Positions 1 to 11,300 of a DNA stretch of 64,000 nt are shown here, piece by piece. The stretch is taken from positions 153,905,947 to 153,969,946 of the forward strand of contig CM056573.1 of assembly GCA_029721435.1 (NCBI GenBank), written 5' to 3'. Below the pieces are notes generated by a model, which saw only the letters and a program-made list of their open reading frames with translations, did no database searches and was not told the DNA's origin. The position numbers were made by a program, and so were the translations under genes. Each line of letters begins with the position of its first letter. The stretch's first letter is position 1. This stretch comes from Gymnothorax reevesii (taxonomy: Eukaryota > Chordata > Actinopteri > Anguilliformes > Muraenidae).

Positions 1-480
1 ATGACATTGGTTGTTTCATCCACCTGCAGTGCAACTTTCCCACTCCCTTTCATTTTCTCCATTACAACGTCCTCTATATCTGCCGACATTTCTCTAAATC
101 GTCTGCCAATTGTATTGTTTGAGAGAGAAACCTTCAATATTTCATTGGCAGCATTTTGACCCAACATGATCCTGACGATAGCTTTGCATGCTGGCAGGAT
201 AAGAGATTCGGCAATTGTGTGAGACATCTTTGATTTTGCTTCTAGTTCTGCAATCAGATAGCTAGCTTCTAATGCTTTTTCTGACACTAGCGGTTTTCGT
301 CATGAAACTAGCTTGTTTGTTCATCTGGCTTTTCGACCACTTTATATATTCACAGTCTTATTTTTTTTTTGGTGAGAGAAGGGTGTTTGGTTGAAAGGTG
401 TCTTTTTAATTTATTGGGCACCATAGCTTCGTCCACCAGCTTTTCACCGCAAACAAGACACATATAAGTCAGATATTCCT
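1..480 (-). pseudogene. hAT/ZBED-like transposase N-terminal fragment, broken
   Basis: Read on the minus strand, about 350-480 encodes a BED-type zinc-finger end (CLVCGEKL, then [13 protein letters not shown]). After a disrupted stretch at about 290-350 the similarity resumes from about 290 down to 1 with [25 protein letters not shown] and ALQVDETT. These blocks are typical of the vertebrate ZBED5/FAM200/SCAND3-like group derived from hAT transposases. The catalytic and dimerisation parts lie off the left edge. The frame break near 300-350 and the lack of a credible start mark it as a transposon relic, not a host gene. Family placement comes from recognised motifs, not a search. Confidence 0.7.
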
Positions 481-499
481 CACTGTACAGTCTGCTCAC

Positions 500-830
500 C
501 CCAGATAGCATACAGATGTGGGCCACATCAGGCAACCATACGGCACTTTTTGCATTCTTTTGGCCCGGACAAAATACATGTGAGCCTAAAGTGGCCCATG
601 TGGTAAATACTGAATTTGGCCCGCATATCATAAAACAAATACAGCCCACAAATGGCAAATATTTGGCAGAGTGACAGTCACTCTGTACATGAACCAAAAC
701 TGGCAAACGGGAGCGGGGCGCCCAAGTGCCATCATTCTATGCGGTATGTGGGCCGGATGAACGTGTAAGGTGTGGGCCGGAGATGGACAAGAAGAATTTT
801 GCTAACTAGGACCACTTTGATTTTGTTTTT
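500..830. repeat. unclassified interspersed repeat with CCCAGATAGCA end
   Basis: The segment starts with CCCAGATAGCA and is rich in short GTGGCC/GGCCCG/GGGCCG words (about 510-780). The same 11-bp start recurs at 945 and, inverted, at 1016-1026. It replaces the expected upstream part of the ZBED-like fragment, so an insertion there is likely. No coding content is supported. Confidence 0.4.
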
Positions 831-944
831 CTTGCCAGCGCAGCAAGAGTGAGGTGGTTCAGGGTCTTAGTCGGACAGCCTTTTTGAGGTTTTTGGTCAG
901 GAATTTATCGATTTTCATTGTTTCGTTTCAAGTAGCCATCACTG

Positions 945-1026
945 CCCAGATAGCAGGCTCCTCCACTCCGGATCTGCCACGGATCTGCCCCGGATCAGCT
1001 GGAGGAGGAGGAGCTTGCTATCTGGG
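945..1026. repeat. 82-bp palindromic MITE-like hairpin
   Basis: It begins CCCAGATAGCAGGCTCCTCC and ends with the near-perfect reverse complement (GGAGCTTGCTATCTGGG). About 25 bp pair on each side, around a centre containing repeated GGATC/GATCTGCC words. It shares its terminal 11 bp with the repeat that starts at 500. Confidence 0.6.
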
Positions 1027-1282
1027 TGCCATTTTAGTTGAGTTTTACCGGGGAATGTTTAATTTTTCACGTTAAATGATATGCGATTGGCCAATCATGA
1101 AAAGGAATTGTACAGTAGAATACATGATGCGGAAATATTGAGCTGGAATTTTAAATGGGCCTTTTAATAAACTGAATTGAATTAATTGATAATGACATTA
1201 ATTGTTATTATTATATCCTGTAAGTTCAGCCGTTTTATATTATTAGGCTATCAGAAAAAAAAAACAGAAAGTGGGTTTTCTT

Positions 1283-1327
1283 GCCGCACACCCGGGAAGC
1301 TCTCACGGCACACAGTTTGGGAAACAC
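1283..1327. mobile_element. hAT (Charlie-type) terminal fragment
   Basis: On the minus strand this reads as a CAGTGTTTCCCAAACTGTG-type end, a common hAT terminus in vertebrates. Only one end is present and the LINE fragment follows directly. Confidence 0.45.
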
Positions 1328-1329
1328 TG

Positions 1330-1890
1330 CCTTAGAAGACCATGATGGATCAGTCAGCATTGGAGGCAGAACAATCTCAAACTTGCGTTTTGCTGATGAC
1401 ATTGACACCCTTGCAGGAAAAGAAGAGGAGCCTGTTAGTGGGAGGCTTGGACAAGGCATCGACAGCATACAGCATGGAGATCAGTGCAGAGAAGACCAAG
1501 ATGATGACCATCAAGACCAGGGGTATCAGCTCAGATATCAAAGTTAATGGCCAGAAACTTGAGACTGTGCAGAGCTTCAAACACTTTTGGTCAACTGTGA
1601 CTGATGAAGGATCAAAGCAAGAAATACTGCCCAGGATTGTCCAAACAACTAGGGCGCTGGCTAAGCTGAAGAGCATATGGAATGATAAAAACATTGCAGT
1701 CACCTCTAAGATCAGACTGATGCGTTTCGTGGTCATCTTGATCTTCCGATAAGCAAGTGAAACATGGACCCACATGGCAGAGTGAGAAAAGAGGATACAG
1801 GTCACAGAAATTAGATGTTTTCGAAGACTCTGGGTCATCACGTACAGTGATCACATAACCAACGAGCAAGTGAGGAACAGAATCAAGCAA
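1330..1890 (+). mobile_element. non-LTR retrotransposon reverse-transcriptase tail (decayed)
   Basis: Two overlapping frames encode the RT catalytic region and downstream segment: NLRFADDIDTLAG carries the FADD active-site motif, followed after a frameshift by MEISAEKTKMM, VNGQKLE, IWNDKNIAVTSKIRLMR and, past stops, RCFRRLW. This order is typical of the C-terminal half of LINE ORF2 proteins. I cannot fix the clade (I/RTE-like). Frameshifts and stops near 1430 and 1750 show it is dead. Confidence 0.75.
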
Positions 1891-1894
1891 GTAC

Positions 1895-4400
1895 CAATAT
1901 CCACTCCATCTGGTCCCCAGCACTGTGGAGCAACTTTCAGGTGTGAAGATCTTCACAAAACTCAGCCTCCGCAATGCTTCGAACCTCATCCACATCACAG
2001 AAGGAAACGAGAGGAAGACAACCTTTATCACCATCTCCGGGGACTACGAGTACTGTGTAATCCAGTATGGCCTTGTTAACGCCCCCTCTGTGTCCCAGTC
2101 CTTCCTCAATGATATGCTGCGAGAGATGTTGGGAAGACTCATCATTGCCTACCTCGATGACATCCTCATCTACTCAACCACTTATGAAGAACATTTGGAA
2201 CATGTAAGGAGAGTACGCTTGTTACAACATCAGCTTTACGTCAAATCCAAAAAGTGTGTCTTCCACCAGTCCACTGTCTCCTTCCTTGGCTACGTGATTG
2301 GACCAGAGGGAGTGGCTATGGAAGAGAAGAAGGTGAAGGCAGAAGCAGCATGACCAATCGCACAGGTGATAAAGCAGCTCTGATGCTTCATGGGGTTCGC
2401 AAACCTTTATTGACACTTCATTAAAAACTTCAGCGTGATTGCCCACCCTCTGACACATCTATTCAAGGGAAAACCCAAAAACCTGGAATGGAATCCAGAA
2501 GCTGAACAAGCCTTTAACACACTCAAAAGCCTGTTCGTCACTGCTGCGATTCTCAAGCTACTAGGTCCAAAAAAGCCCCTTGTAGTAGAATTCACCACTT
2601 CCAATATGAGGGTGAGAGCAATCCTGTCCCAGAGACATGGGGTGGCAGAGAAGCTGCACCCCTGTGGCTATTTATCCTACAAGCTCACACCCATACAGGC
2701 CAACTACGATGTGGGAGACCAGGAGCTGTTGGCAATTAAGTTGGCGCTTGAAGAGTGGAGGCATTGCTTGGAGGGGGCCCATTATCCATTCCTCATTCTG
2801 ACTGACCATCGTAACCTGGAATTTCTGCGAAAGGCACCATGGCAGAATCCACGTCAGGGCCAGATGGGCCCTTTTCTTTACCCATTTCAATATTTCAATA
2901 ACCCATCAGCCGGGCTCCAAGAACGTGAAACCAGATGCTTTATCCCAAAGATCTGAGGTGGAGAAAGATCCGGAGACAGAAGAGCCGATCTTCCTGCATC
3001 CTCGCCCCAATAAAGTAACAGTTGGACCAGGAAATAGCGAAAGAAACCAGTAGAAATCCTCCTACTGCCTCGGTGCCAGCAGGTAAAATGTTTCTTCCCT
3101 CTACTCTTTGAGAGCGAGTGATTCTGTGGGTGCATACTTCCTTGTCTGGAGGACACCCCGGAGCCAGAAGAACAACACACATCATCAACCGACAGTACTG
3201 GTAGCCCCATCTGGCCTCTGATATGGAAGCAGTCATTCGGTCTTGTGCAACATGCACAATCACCAAAACACTGCAAGAGTTTCCAGCCGACAAACCCAAC
3301 CCATTACCAGTCCCTCATCATCCATGGTTGCAGATTGCTGTGGATTTTGTAACCAATCTCCCTTCTTCAGAAGGTAACACATGCATCCTGGTGATCATTG
3401 GCTGCTTCTCAAAATTTTCTAAATTTGTGCCTTTCGCCACAGTGTTGTCTGCTTTCCAGGTAGCAGAAACACTATCATGCTGGTATTAAGGAACTTTGAC
3501 CTTTCGGAGGACATCCTTTTGGAATGTAGGCCGTAGTTTACGTCCTGAGGGCGGAGAGCTTTCCTCTGGATGGTGGGATCCTCAGTCAGCCTCACCTTGA
3601 GATACCACCCACAAACCAATGGGCAGCCGGAGAGAGCCATCCAGAACTTAGGGAGGTTCCTCTGAGCGTCCTGCCACCATCACCAGTGAGATTGGGCTAA
3701 ATACCTGCCCTGGGCTAGATACACCCAGAACTCAATAAAGATTGCATCCAATGGACTAACCCCCTTCCAGTGTGTGCTCGGACGACAACCTCCCCTGTGC
3801 CTGTGGGACCAGAGTCAGATGGAAGTCCCGGCGGTGGATGCCTAGTTTAAGGAGGTGGAGAAGGTCTGGGAAACCACAGATGTCCAGATCCGGATCCTGA
3901 TCACCGCCACCAGAAAGGCCAGGCAGGCCGAAGACATCGAAACACCCCAATTACCAGCTGGGGGACTGAGTGTGTTCTATCCATGAGGGACCCGTACCTC
4001 CACCTGCCCTACAGGAGACTCAGCCCATGGCTCATTAGTCCATTTCGTGTCCTCTGGAAGGTCAAAGAAACAGTCTACTCACTTCAGTTACCATCACACT
4101 ACCACATTAATAGCACTTTCCATCTCTGCTTAGTTTGGTGATTGCTGGACCCCAGGCGGAGGCTACCCACCCCCCCCCCCCCGAAGACCCTCTCCCTGTC
4201 CTGGAGGTTAACAGAGATCCGGCCTGCGCAGTTCCAGGCGTCGCAGAGGCAGGTTGCAGTACGTGGTGGACTGGGAAGGCGACAGGCTCTCCTACAGGAA
4301 AAGAGGAGCTGAGTGGACCATGAGGACATCTTGGATCCACAGCTCTTGGCTGAGTTCCACCTGGCACATCCGAACTGGCCTGCTCCGCGCCCCAGACACG
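1895..4400 (+). mobile_element. Ty3/gypsy chromovirus-type pol remnant
   Basis: Pol domains appear in Ty3/gypsy order but in several frames with many stops. RT is at 1925-2353 ([14 protein letters not shown]; catalytic YLDDILIYS). The RNase H region is at 2435-2890 ([24 protein letters not shown]). An integrase zinc-binding end and core start are at 3223-3489 (SCATCTITK; LQIAVDFVTNLP). Integrase C-terminal segments lie at about 3720-4130, and a chromodomain-like end at about 4255-4390 (YVVDWEG, then LLAEFH and HPNWPAP). Gag, protease and LTRs are not recognisable. The chromodomain points to the chromovirus branch. The element stops where the 4406 MITE begins. Confidence 0.85.
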
Positions 4401-4405
4401 GAGAT

Positions 4406-4974
4406 CAGTAGCGGCTCCTGAACTGGCAACAGGGAAGGATTAAACCCACCCCTTAAAAAGAATGATTGGTCACGATATGTTTTCAGTCATTCTTTTAAAT
4501 TACCATAACAGAATCTTTGAAAACTCTCAACATTATCAGATGTCGTCAGTTTTCATTAACAATGCATACTGATTATGACTCCAGACTTCGCACGCTTTTC
4601 TTTACTCAGCGGTTGAAAGCAATGCATGTGTTGCGATTTTTAAATGACATCAGATCGTCTGAAATTTCTTATGCAATTCCATTGCCTCCAACCACTGCAT
4701 GCACAAGGACTTCAATTCTGCGCGAGAATCTCTTAAATACGCAAAGATTGAATTATTGCTGACTACAGCAGAGGAACTAAAAATGCCACTTAAACTTAAA
4801 CCGAATGTGTGAGAGTTGACAGGTATGCGTTATAAATGAAAACCGGCCACACCTCATAATGTTGAGAGTTTTTGGAGATACTGTAATGGTAATTTATATG
4901 TCGGGTCATGAGCAATCATTCTTTTTAAGGGATTGTCTAATCCTCCCCGGTGGGCAGTTCATAAGCCGCAACTG
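4406..4974. mobile_element. MITE with ~130-bp terminal inverted repeats
   Basis: The first about 135 bp (CAGTAGCGGCTCCTGAACTG, then CTTAAAAAGAATGATTG and AACTCTCAACATTAT) reappear inverted in the last about 135 bp, ending GCCGCAACTG. The centre (about 4545-4840) is unique and has no convincing coding sequence. I see no clean target-site duplication; the CAG..CTG ends would fit hAT, but that is inference. Confidence 0.75.
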
Positions 4975-4984
4975 ATATATGCGT

Positions 4985-4999
4985 GAGTGTGTGTGTGTG
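4985..4999 (+). repeat. short (GT)n microsatellite
   Basis: A run of GT dinucleotides beside the right end of the MITE. Confidence 0.7.
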
Positions 5000-5019
5000 T
5001 ATGTGTTCATAGGGCCCAA

Positions 5020-7310
5020 AATGGCTAGCGGCACCCCTGCTCAGAGTACAGCCCTTACAAATACTTTGAATTCTCTTTTAAATCCTTGTGATCACACAGG
5101 TCCTGTTGCATCACCTAAACTGTGTTATGATTTCTGCTATCAGGTCTTCTCTTTTGTCGTCTCCATCAGATCTTGCTGTTTTCCCCCATTTACCCAGTTG
5201 TTTTTGAGAGTTTTGAGCAAGTGTCTCTCTCAGTTTTAACTGATGTAGTCCAGCACCTTAGGCCTTCTTACTGTCCCCATGACAGCATTCCATCCTATCT
5301 TTATAAAGAAGTTTTCCATATCATTGGGCCCTTTGTTATGAATCTGATATATTCTTCTTTGATGTCTTAAAACATGCTGTGGTCCAGCCCCTCTTCAAGA
5401 AACATAATCTTGACCCTACTGTTTTGTCTAACTTCAGGCCCATCCCCAAGCTTCCTTTTCTCTCAAAGGTCTTGGAAAAAGTAGTATATGAACAATTGCA
5501 GTCTTCTATTGATCAGGATGGCATTTCTGAGAAGTTCCAGTCTGGTTTCAAATTATGCCATAGCACTGAAACAGTGCTTTTAAGAATTTTAAATTACCTT
5601 CTTTTAACTACTGACTCTGGTAACTCTGCTGTCCTGGTCCTCCTTGACCTGACAGCTGCCTTTGATACATTGGATCATAATATTCTCCTGTCATGCTTAA
5701 AAAGATGTGTGGGCATAAGGGGTACTGTCCTCAAGTGGTTTCAGTCCCACCTCTCAGACAAGAGCTTCTCCATCCAGCTTGGCCAATATTCTTCAGCCAC
5801 ACCCCCCCTGAGCTGTGGCGTTCCTCAGGGTCCGATTTTAGGCCCCCTCCTCTTCTTCTGGCAATATGTTGCCTTTGGGGTCATTTTTTTAGAGAGCACA
5901 GTGTTTCGTTTCATTGTTTTGTAGTTGATGCACAAATCTTTTTTTTCCCTGAAAAACAAAAGACTAAGCCTCTGTTCAGGTTTTACTGGACTCCCTCACA
6001 GATATTCGGTCTTCGATGGAAGTAAACTTTCTCTCTATGAACAATAAATAAAACTGAGATCATTTTATTTGGCTAACATAAGCTTTTAGATGCCTAAGAC
6101 AGTGCCATTGGCAACCTTGAGTCTTACTGCTATCCTTTTACAAGGAACCTTAGTGTAATTTTTGATGGGGACTTTAGGTTTGGTAAGCAGATCAGCTCTG
6201 TAGTCAAAACGAGTTTCTTTCTGGTAAGACTCCTGGCAAAGGTTAAGGCTTATCTCCCAAGAAATGATTTCGAGAGAGTTATTCATACCTTTGTTGCATC
6301 ATGCTTAGACTACTGTAATTCTTTGTCTGTTAGTCTTGACCAGTCATCACTACGCTGTTTACAAGTAGTTCAAAATGCATCCACCCACCTGTTGACAGGA
6401 AAGAAACTACGTGATCTTAATGGTCCTGTTCTTGCATCTCTGCTCTTACTTCCTTTTAATTTTAGGATCCATTTTAAAGTTTCAATACTTGTTTTCAAAC
6501 CTGTAAATGGTTTGGCACCATCTCATCTATCACAGCCTCACACTACTTATGCCTATTCCAGGTATAAAAGATGAAAGTTACGAGAAGAGGCTGAAGATCC
6601 TTAATCTCTTTAGTCTTAGGAAAAGGAGACTCAGGGGTGATTTGATTGAGGTCTTTAAATATGTTAAAGGGATTAACAAAGTGAATTATGTAGGATTCCT
6701 TCGACCAAGTGTTGTGAGTAGAACTCGGGGTCACTAATGGAAGTTGACCAAAGGTAAATTTAGCACTGATATTCGGAAATATTTCTTCACCCAAAGAGTA
6801 ATTTCAATGTGGAATAGCTTACCTGACCATATTGTTGAGGCAGAGACCTTGGGGGTTTTCAAGAGCAGGCTTGACCTAAAGCTAGATACCATTGATACCA
6901 TCTTATGTTATGTTACTGGCAGGGCACTTAAGTCGTCACACCGCCTGATTGTGGCAGTGCGTAGGTCCAGGCTCTCTACTTGAGGAGATGGAGCCTTTTC
7001 AGTGGCGGCCCAAAAGCTGTGGAACAGCCTACCTTTTCAGGTTAGAGCTGCACAGTCACTGGAGCACTTTAAAACAGTGCTGAAAACCTGTCTTTTCTAG
7101 TTGGCTTTCAGTCCCAGCTACACAAGTAACTTTGACTTTTTACTTTCTTTACCTAACTTTTTTCGATAATCTTACTGTTCCTTTTGCTGGTTTAATTTAT
7201 TTATTCTATATGTGTTCGGTGATTATATTGTATTTTAATAACTGTACAGCAATTTGGTCATTGAGGTTGTTTTTAATGTGCTACTGTATAGAAACTACAT
7301 TGTGACTTTT
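5020..7310 (+). mobile_element. L2/Maui-like LINE ORF2 and 3' end (interrupted)
   Basis: The RT region at 5379-5924 shows the fish L2 pattern: NFRPIPKLPFLSKVLEK, FQSGFKLCHSTET, VLVLLDLTAAFDTLDH and LSCGVPQGPILG. Upstream, 5190-5370 gives the preceding segment in another frame (VLTDVVQHLRPS). The FADD box region (about 5900) is frameshifted. The tail resumes at 6320-6545 (LQVVQNAS) and at 6940-7105 (SVAAQKLWNSLPFQVRAAQS), followed by the L2-type 3' UTR with ACAGCAATTTGGTC. An unrelated LINE tail sits between the last two pieces. The copy is inactive. Confidence 0.88.
6545..6935 (+). mobile_element. second LINE 3' tail nested in the L2 copy
   Basis: The frame encodes YEKRLKILNLFSLRKRRLRG, FKYVKGINKV, RTRGH, and after a stop KYFFTQRVISMWNSLPDHIV. 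This is the C-terminal tail seen in other jockey/CR1-group LINE proteins and differs from the L2 tail that flanks it on both sides. Junctions are approximate. Confidence 0.7.
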
Positions 7311-8050
7311 TTATCACAAAATGAAATTATTGTAGCCCCGGACGGAGTGTCTGGGAGTACTATGGATTTGTGGTGGTCGCGCATTATCGGCCCAAAAGGA
7401 CCGCTGCATGAGGGAAACGATAGAAGATAAATGATAGTGATGGAAGAATATCAGTATGAATATCATGTCAAATTTTTGCTTCAGAAAACCTATTTTTCTT
7501 AACTACTAATTGGAATACCACTGGCTCAGTATAGATTAAGGGGTTGCTACAGAGGACAACAATTTTTTCAGTCACAAGAGAGCATTTTTGGAATTGCTGG
7601 ATAGATAGTATGGGCAAGTATATTGAGGAGTTTGCACAGGAGGCTTAGCTGAGGAGTTTAATTTTTGGAAGTCATGAAAAACAGGCTTGGGACTGAACTC
7701 GCCAATATTGTAAACTGTGTTCGAGGTCGGCTTCCTGGTGCATATTCAATAACTGGTTCGGGTGTGCCATCTAGTGAGAGAATAGTGTAACTGCATGCAG
7801 AAAAAGAGCAGCTACATGTCTGCTGGCATCAACATCTGCACTGACAGATTATGGGTTGGACCGGAACATATATACTCGCACTCGCACGTATGAACTGAAG
7901 ACATAAAAACCAACGTTGAAACCAGTGGCTACAAAAATGGTCAAATGTTATTTTAATTGTATTTCATTGTGATTCCACATTAGTTCTTTGTAAATTTTCT
8001 TGATGCAAATGAAATTACTTCATTTCATTTATTCATGCACTAGGCCACAA
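7311..8050. other. intergenic DNA, one dispersed-repeat piece
   Basis: No gene seen. The stretch at about 7755-7860 (GTGCCATCTAGTGA, then GTAACTGCATGC) resembles 20690-20785 and is probably a common dispersed repeat. The rest is AT-rich and featureless to me. Confidence 0.5.
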
Positions 8051-8560
8051 GTCTAATGCTGCGTTTCCATCAAGCGAAAAGATTCGGTTCGGTACAGGTC
8101 ATGTCACATTTCCGAGCGTTTCCATTACAAAAGTTGTGGATGGTACTTTTGGAACCGTCCCTAACCGTTGCCATTTTTCCTCACCCCTACGATTGGAGTA
8201 CCAAGGGTTACCATCTGATACTAATGAGTATCTGTACTGGTCGGGAATGGTCATCACTGGCGTCTGTTGATTGGCCAACAGAATCGTCACTCTCGCATGA
8301 CTTCCATAAGGAAACAGCAGGAAAACACCCATCTCGCCTACTGTCATGGACGGTGCCATGTCCTAGCAGATTAAACAGTCTCTTCTATGTTTTCTTAGTG
8401 TAACACTGCCGCCTAGTGGCACAGAATAACAATGCAGCTGTACTCTGAAGTTTCACTTTCATTTATGCTAAAAGAACACATGGTCCGTGTTGCTTGGCAG
8501 TCTCGTCTTCTGTGTCCTGTGGAAGGAATATTTCCGGTTAAATGAAGCTATCGAAGACCA

Positions 8561-8699
8561 TATCCTTTCACAGTCAAGTCATGACCCTCAGTGAATTCAA
8601 AGACAACGCAACTTCTTTGTTCTGAGAGTCTTCTCTGAGCATGTTTGACTGTTAAGCTACCTGGATAAGCATTTCAAGCATGAAGTGAGGCCAGTACAG
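8561..8699 (+). repeat. left copy of ~140-bp direct repeat flanking BEL gag-pro
   Basis: From ATCCTTTCACAGTCAAGTCA to GTGAGGCCAGTACAG this segment is nearly identical to 10903-11043 in the same orientation. Flanking a retroelement coding block, it may be part of an LTR or a duplication. It is short for a complete BEL LTR. Confidence 0.65.
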
Positions 8700-8767
8700 T
8701 GAAAGGATATCTTCCTACAGCTTCTCACAGACTGCAGCAGTAGAAAAGTCTCTAGCCTGTGATTAAC

Positions 8768-10360
8768 ATGGAAGAGGAAAGCCAGGCAGAGAATACGCTA
8801 ACAGTGAAAGCTCAAGTTCATGACAAAAGAGAAATGGAGGATTTAGAGGTCCGATCTGTGTGCTCCTGTTCATCACAATCGTCTAGCAGCTCAAAGGCGA
8901 GCTTAAATTTAGCAATGGCTCGTGCAAAGGCAAAGGCAACAGAGGCCAGAGCCACTTTCTCTAAGAAAGAAATTGAAATTAAAGTAGAAAGAGCTAGGAT
9001 TGACGCGCAGCTTGAGGTGCTGCAAGTTGAAAAAGAAAAAGAAGCAGCCTTAGCTGAGGCCGCAGCTTTAGAAGCAGCATTTGAAGATGACAATGTTGAC
9101 TTACCTGAAGAGCCCAAAGTTTCTCCCATTCAGAGAGTACAGTCTGATTTAGCCACCGAAGCTGAACAAAAAACTCCAAAGATTAGCCTGGCTGAACATC
9201 TGGTCCAAATGGAAGAAGAAAAAGAGATAAGACCCTCCCCATTAGAACAGTTTGAGAGTTCTGCACTGCCTTACCGTAGACAAACGCAGCCTGAGATACC
9301 TACTACATTTCATCATGACCTGTCATTTTCCAGTAGCAGCAGAAGGCAGGGAGATAGTGGAACGAGATATGGACGTCAATACACCAATTTCAATACTGAC
9401 ACCTCACCAGATCAGTCTTATGGCTAAGGTGGTCACAGCAGCCTTGCTGCTACAGCTGACCTTGCAAAGTTTCTTGCCAGAAGTCAACTTATCACCACAA
9501 GTCTAACGAAATTTGATGACAGAGTGGAGAACTACTGGGCATGGAAGTCTTCATTTTCCAATGCCATTGAAGGTCTTGATTTAACTGAAGCAGAAGAGCT
9601 TGGCCTGCTTGTGAAGTGGTTGGGGAAGAAGTCCTCAGAACATGTAAGGCGAATCAAATCAGTCCACATAAAGCACCCAGCTGCTGGCTTGAAGATGGCG
9701 TGGGATCCTCTAGAGCAATGTTATGGGATGCCTGAAGCCATCAAAAGGGCTCTTTTTACCAGACTGGAGAACTTTCCAAAGATATCCAGCAGAGATACAC
9801 AAAAACTGCGTGACCTTGCAGATCTCCTATTAGAGATAGAAGCAGCCAAAGAGGATGACTTTCTACATGGTCTATTATATCTGAACACAGCCAGGGGAAT
9901 TCATCCTATTCTAGAAAACTTCCATACAACCTGCAGGACAAATGGACTTTCTTTAGCTCCATATATAAAGAAGAGTACCACGTGTCATTCCCCCATTTGC
10001 TGTTTTCTCAAAGTTCATCTGCAATGAAGCCAAAGGTCGAAATGACCCAAGTTTCATCCCTTCATCACCCAGTCACGCTCCTTCAAAGCGACAGCGTTCT
10101 GATGATGACTATGGTCCAACAAGACAGCATGTGTCAGTCCACAAGTCTCTGATAGCTCCCCAAGACAAAGAGGGCAACCATTGGCACACAAAACCAGCGA
10201 CTGACTTACTTAAGACCTGTCCCATCCACAAGAAGCCTCACACCCTTGACAACTGTAGGGGTTTCAGAGAGGAACCTCTTGAGGAACGGAGACAGTTTAT
10301 CAAGAACGCTATTTGTTTTTGCTGTTGTGCATCCATAGCTCACATAGCTAAAAACTAAGA
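8768..10360 (+). pseudogene. BEL/Pao retrotransposon gag, broken
   Basis: An ATG at 8768 opens a frame with an N-terminal charged, alanine- and glutamate-rich coiled-coil-like region (about residues 50-110). A single in-frame stop at 9425-9427 interrupts it, then the same frame continues to 10027. The second part holds the BEL gag core: FDDRVENYWAWKSSF, LLVKWLGKKSSEHV, HPAAGLKMAWDPLEQCYG, LLEIEAAKEDDF. A frameshift near 9935 moves the continuation to the frame of 10131-10358, which carries the cysteine/histidine segment LKTCPIHKKPHTLDNCRGF and FCCCASIAH, the expected zinc-knuckle region. Confidence 0.85.
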
Positions 10361-10499
10361 CAGCAATCACATGCACTGAGTGAAAAAGTGACAGGCATGT
10401 AACGGCTTTGCACCCAGGCCCTGCAGCCTGAAACTTAAGCTGCCTCAATCGAATCCAAACCATAGCGGGGAGGAGGATAAGACAAAGGAGGAAGTAACA

Positions 10500-10900
10500 C
10501 CGGGGTGTACAGAAGTACGTGGTGAGGGGATGAGCTCACGTTCTTGCCTAAAGATATGTTTGGTAAATGTGTACCCTAACGGCAAACAAAGTGTAGCGAA
10601 GAGAATGTTCGCCATTCTTGACGAGCAGAGCAACCGCTCTCTCGCAAGAACTGAATTCTTCAATATCTTTCTAGATAATAGTGTTCCATCTCCATACACG
10701 CTAAAAACATGTGCAGGCGTGACAGAGACCACTGGAAGAAGAGCATGTGGCTATACAATACAGTCCATACATCAAAAAGTCAACCTACGACAACCTACCT
10801 TAGTGGAATGTGAGGAGATCCCAGACAACAGGTCGGAAATACCGACCCCTGATGCAGCTTCGCGTCATAGACATCTCAAGGTCATTGCAAGTGAGATCCC
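10500..10900 (+). pseudogene. BEL/Pao aspartic-protease segment
   Basis: The frame encodes MFAILDEQSNRSLARTEFF, SPYTLKTCAGVTETTGRRA and DNRSEIPTPDAA, matching the protease region that follows gag in fish BEL elements. It then runs straight into the right direct repeat at 10903. RT, RNase H and integrase are absent, so the internal part of the element is deleted. Confidence 0.78.
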
Positions 10901-10902
10901 TA

Positions 10903-11043
10903 TATCCTTTCACAGTCAAGTCATGTCCCTCGGTAAATTCAAAGACAACGCAATTTCTTCTGTCTGAGAGTCTTCTCTGAGCATGTTTGATTGTTTAGCT
11001 AGCTGGATAAGCTTTTCAAGCACAAAGAGTGAGGCCAGTACAG
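10903..11043 (+). repeat. right copy of ~140-bp direct repeat
   Basis: Near-identical to 8561-8699. The junction of protease coding sequence directly to this repeat is the likely deletion breakpoint or 3' LTR boundary. Confidence 0.65.
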
Positions 11044-11237
11044 AACATTTTTGGAAATGTCTGTTCAAAACAATGCGCCATGGATCAATGAGGAGGTGCA
11101 TATGTATTTTTCACGCATTTAAATTCAGTCAATTTAAAATGCGTATAGCCATTATTATGCAAACTAATTTGACCGGAGTTGCAGTGCGAGCATAGCTTGC
11201 TAGCTGGCATTAAATGCGCCAAATAAAAAGGTAGCCA

Positions 11238-11300
11238 GCTAAAGCTGCTTTCACACCGGAGGTGAAACAAATTTTTCTGATGACAGATTAAATTCAAAGT
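11238..11300. repeat. half-hairpin repeat shared with 28.3 and 56.0 kb
   Basis: GCTGCTTTCACACCGGAGG, then GTGAAACAAATTTTTC and GACAGATTA, resembles one arm of the hairpin at 28343-28456. Just upstream, 11190-11230 (TAGCTTGCTAGCTGGCATTA) matches 40268-40300. Confidence 0.45.

Noticed and set aside
4135..4323. Small proline-rich protein-coding gene on the plus strand
   Set aside because: The frame runs through a C homopolymer inside the gypsy integrase/chromodomain remnant.
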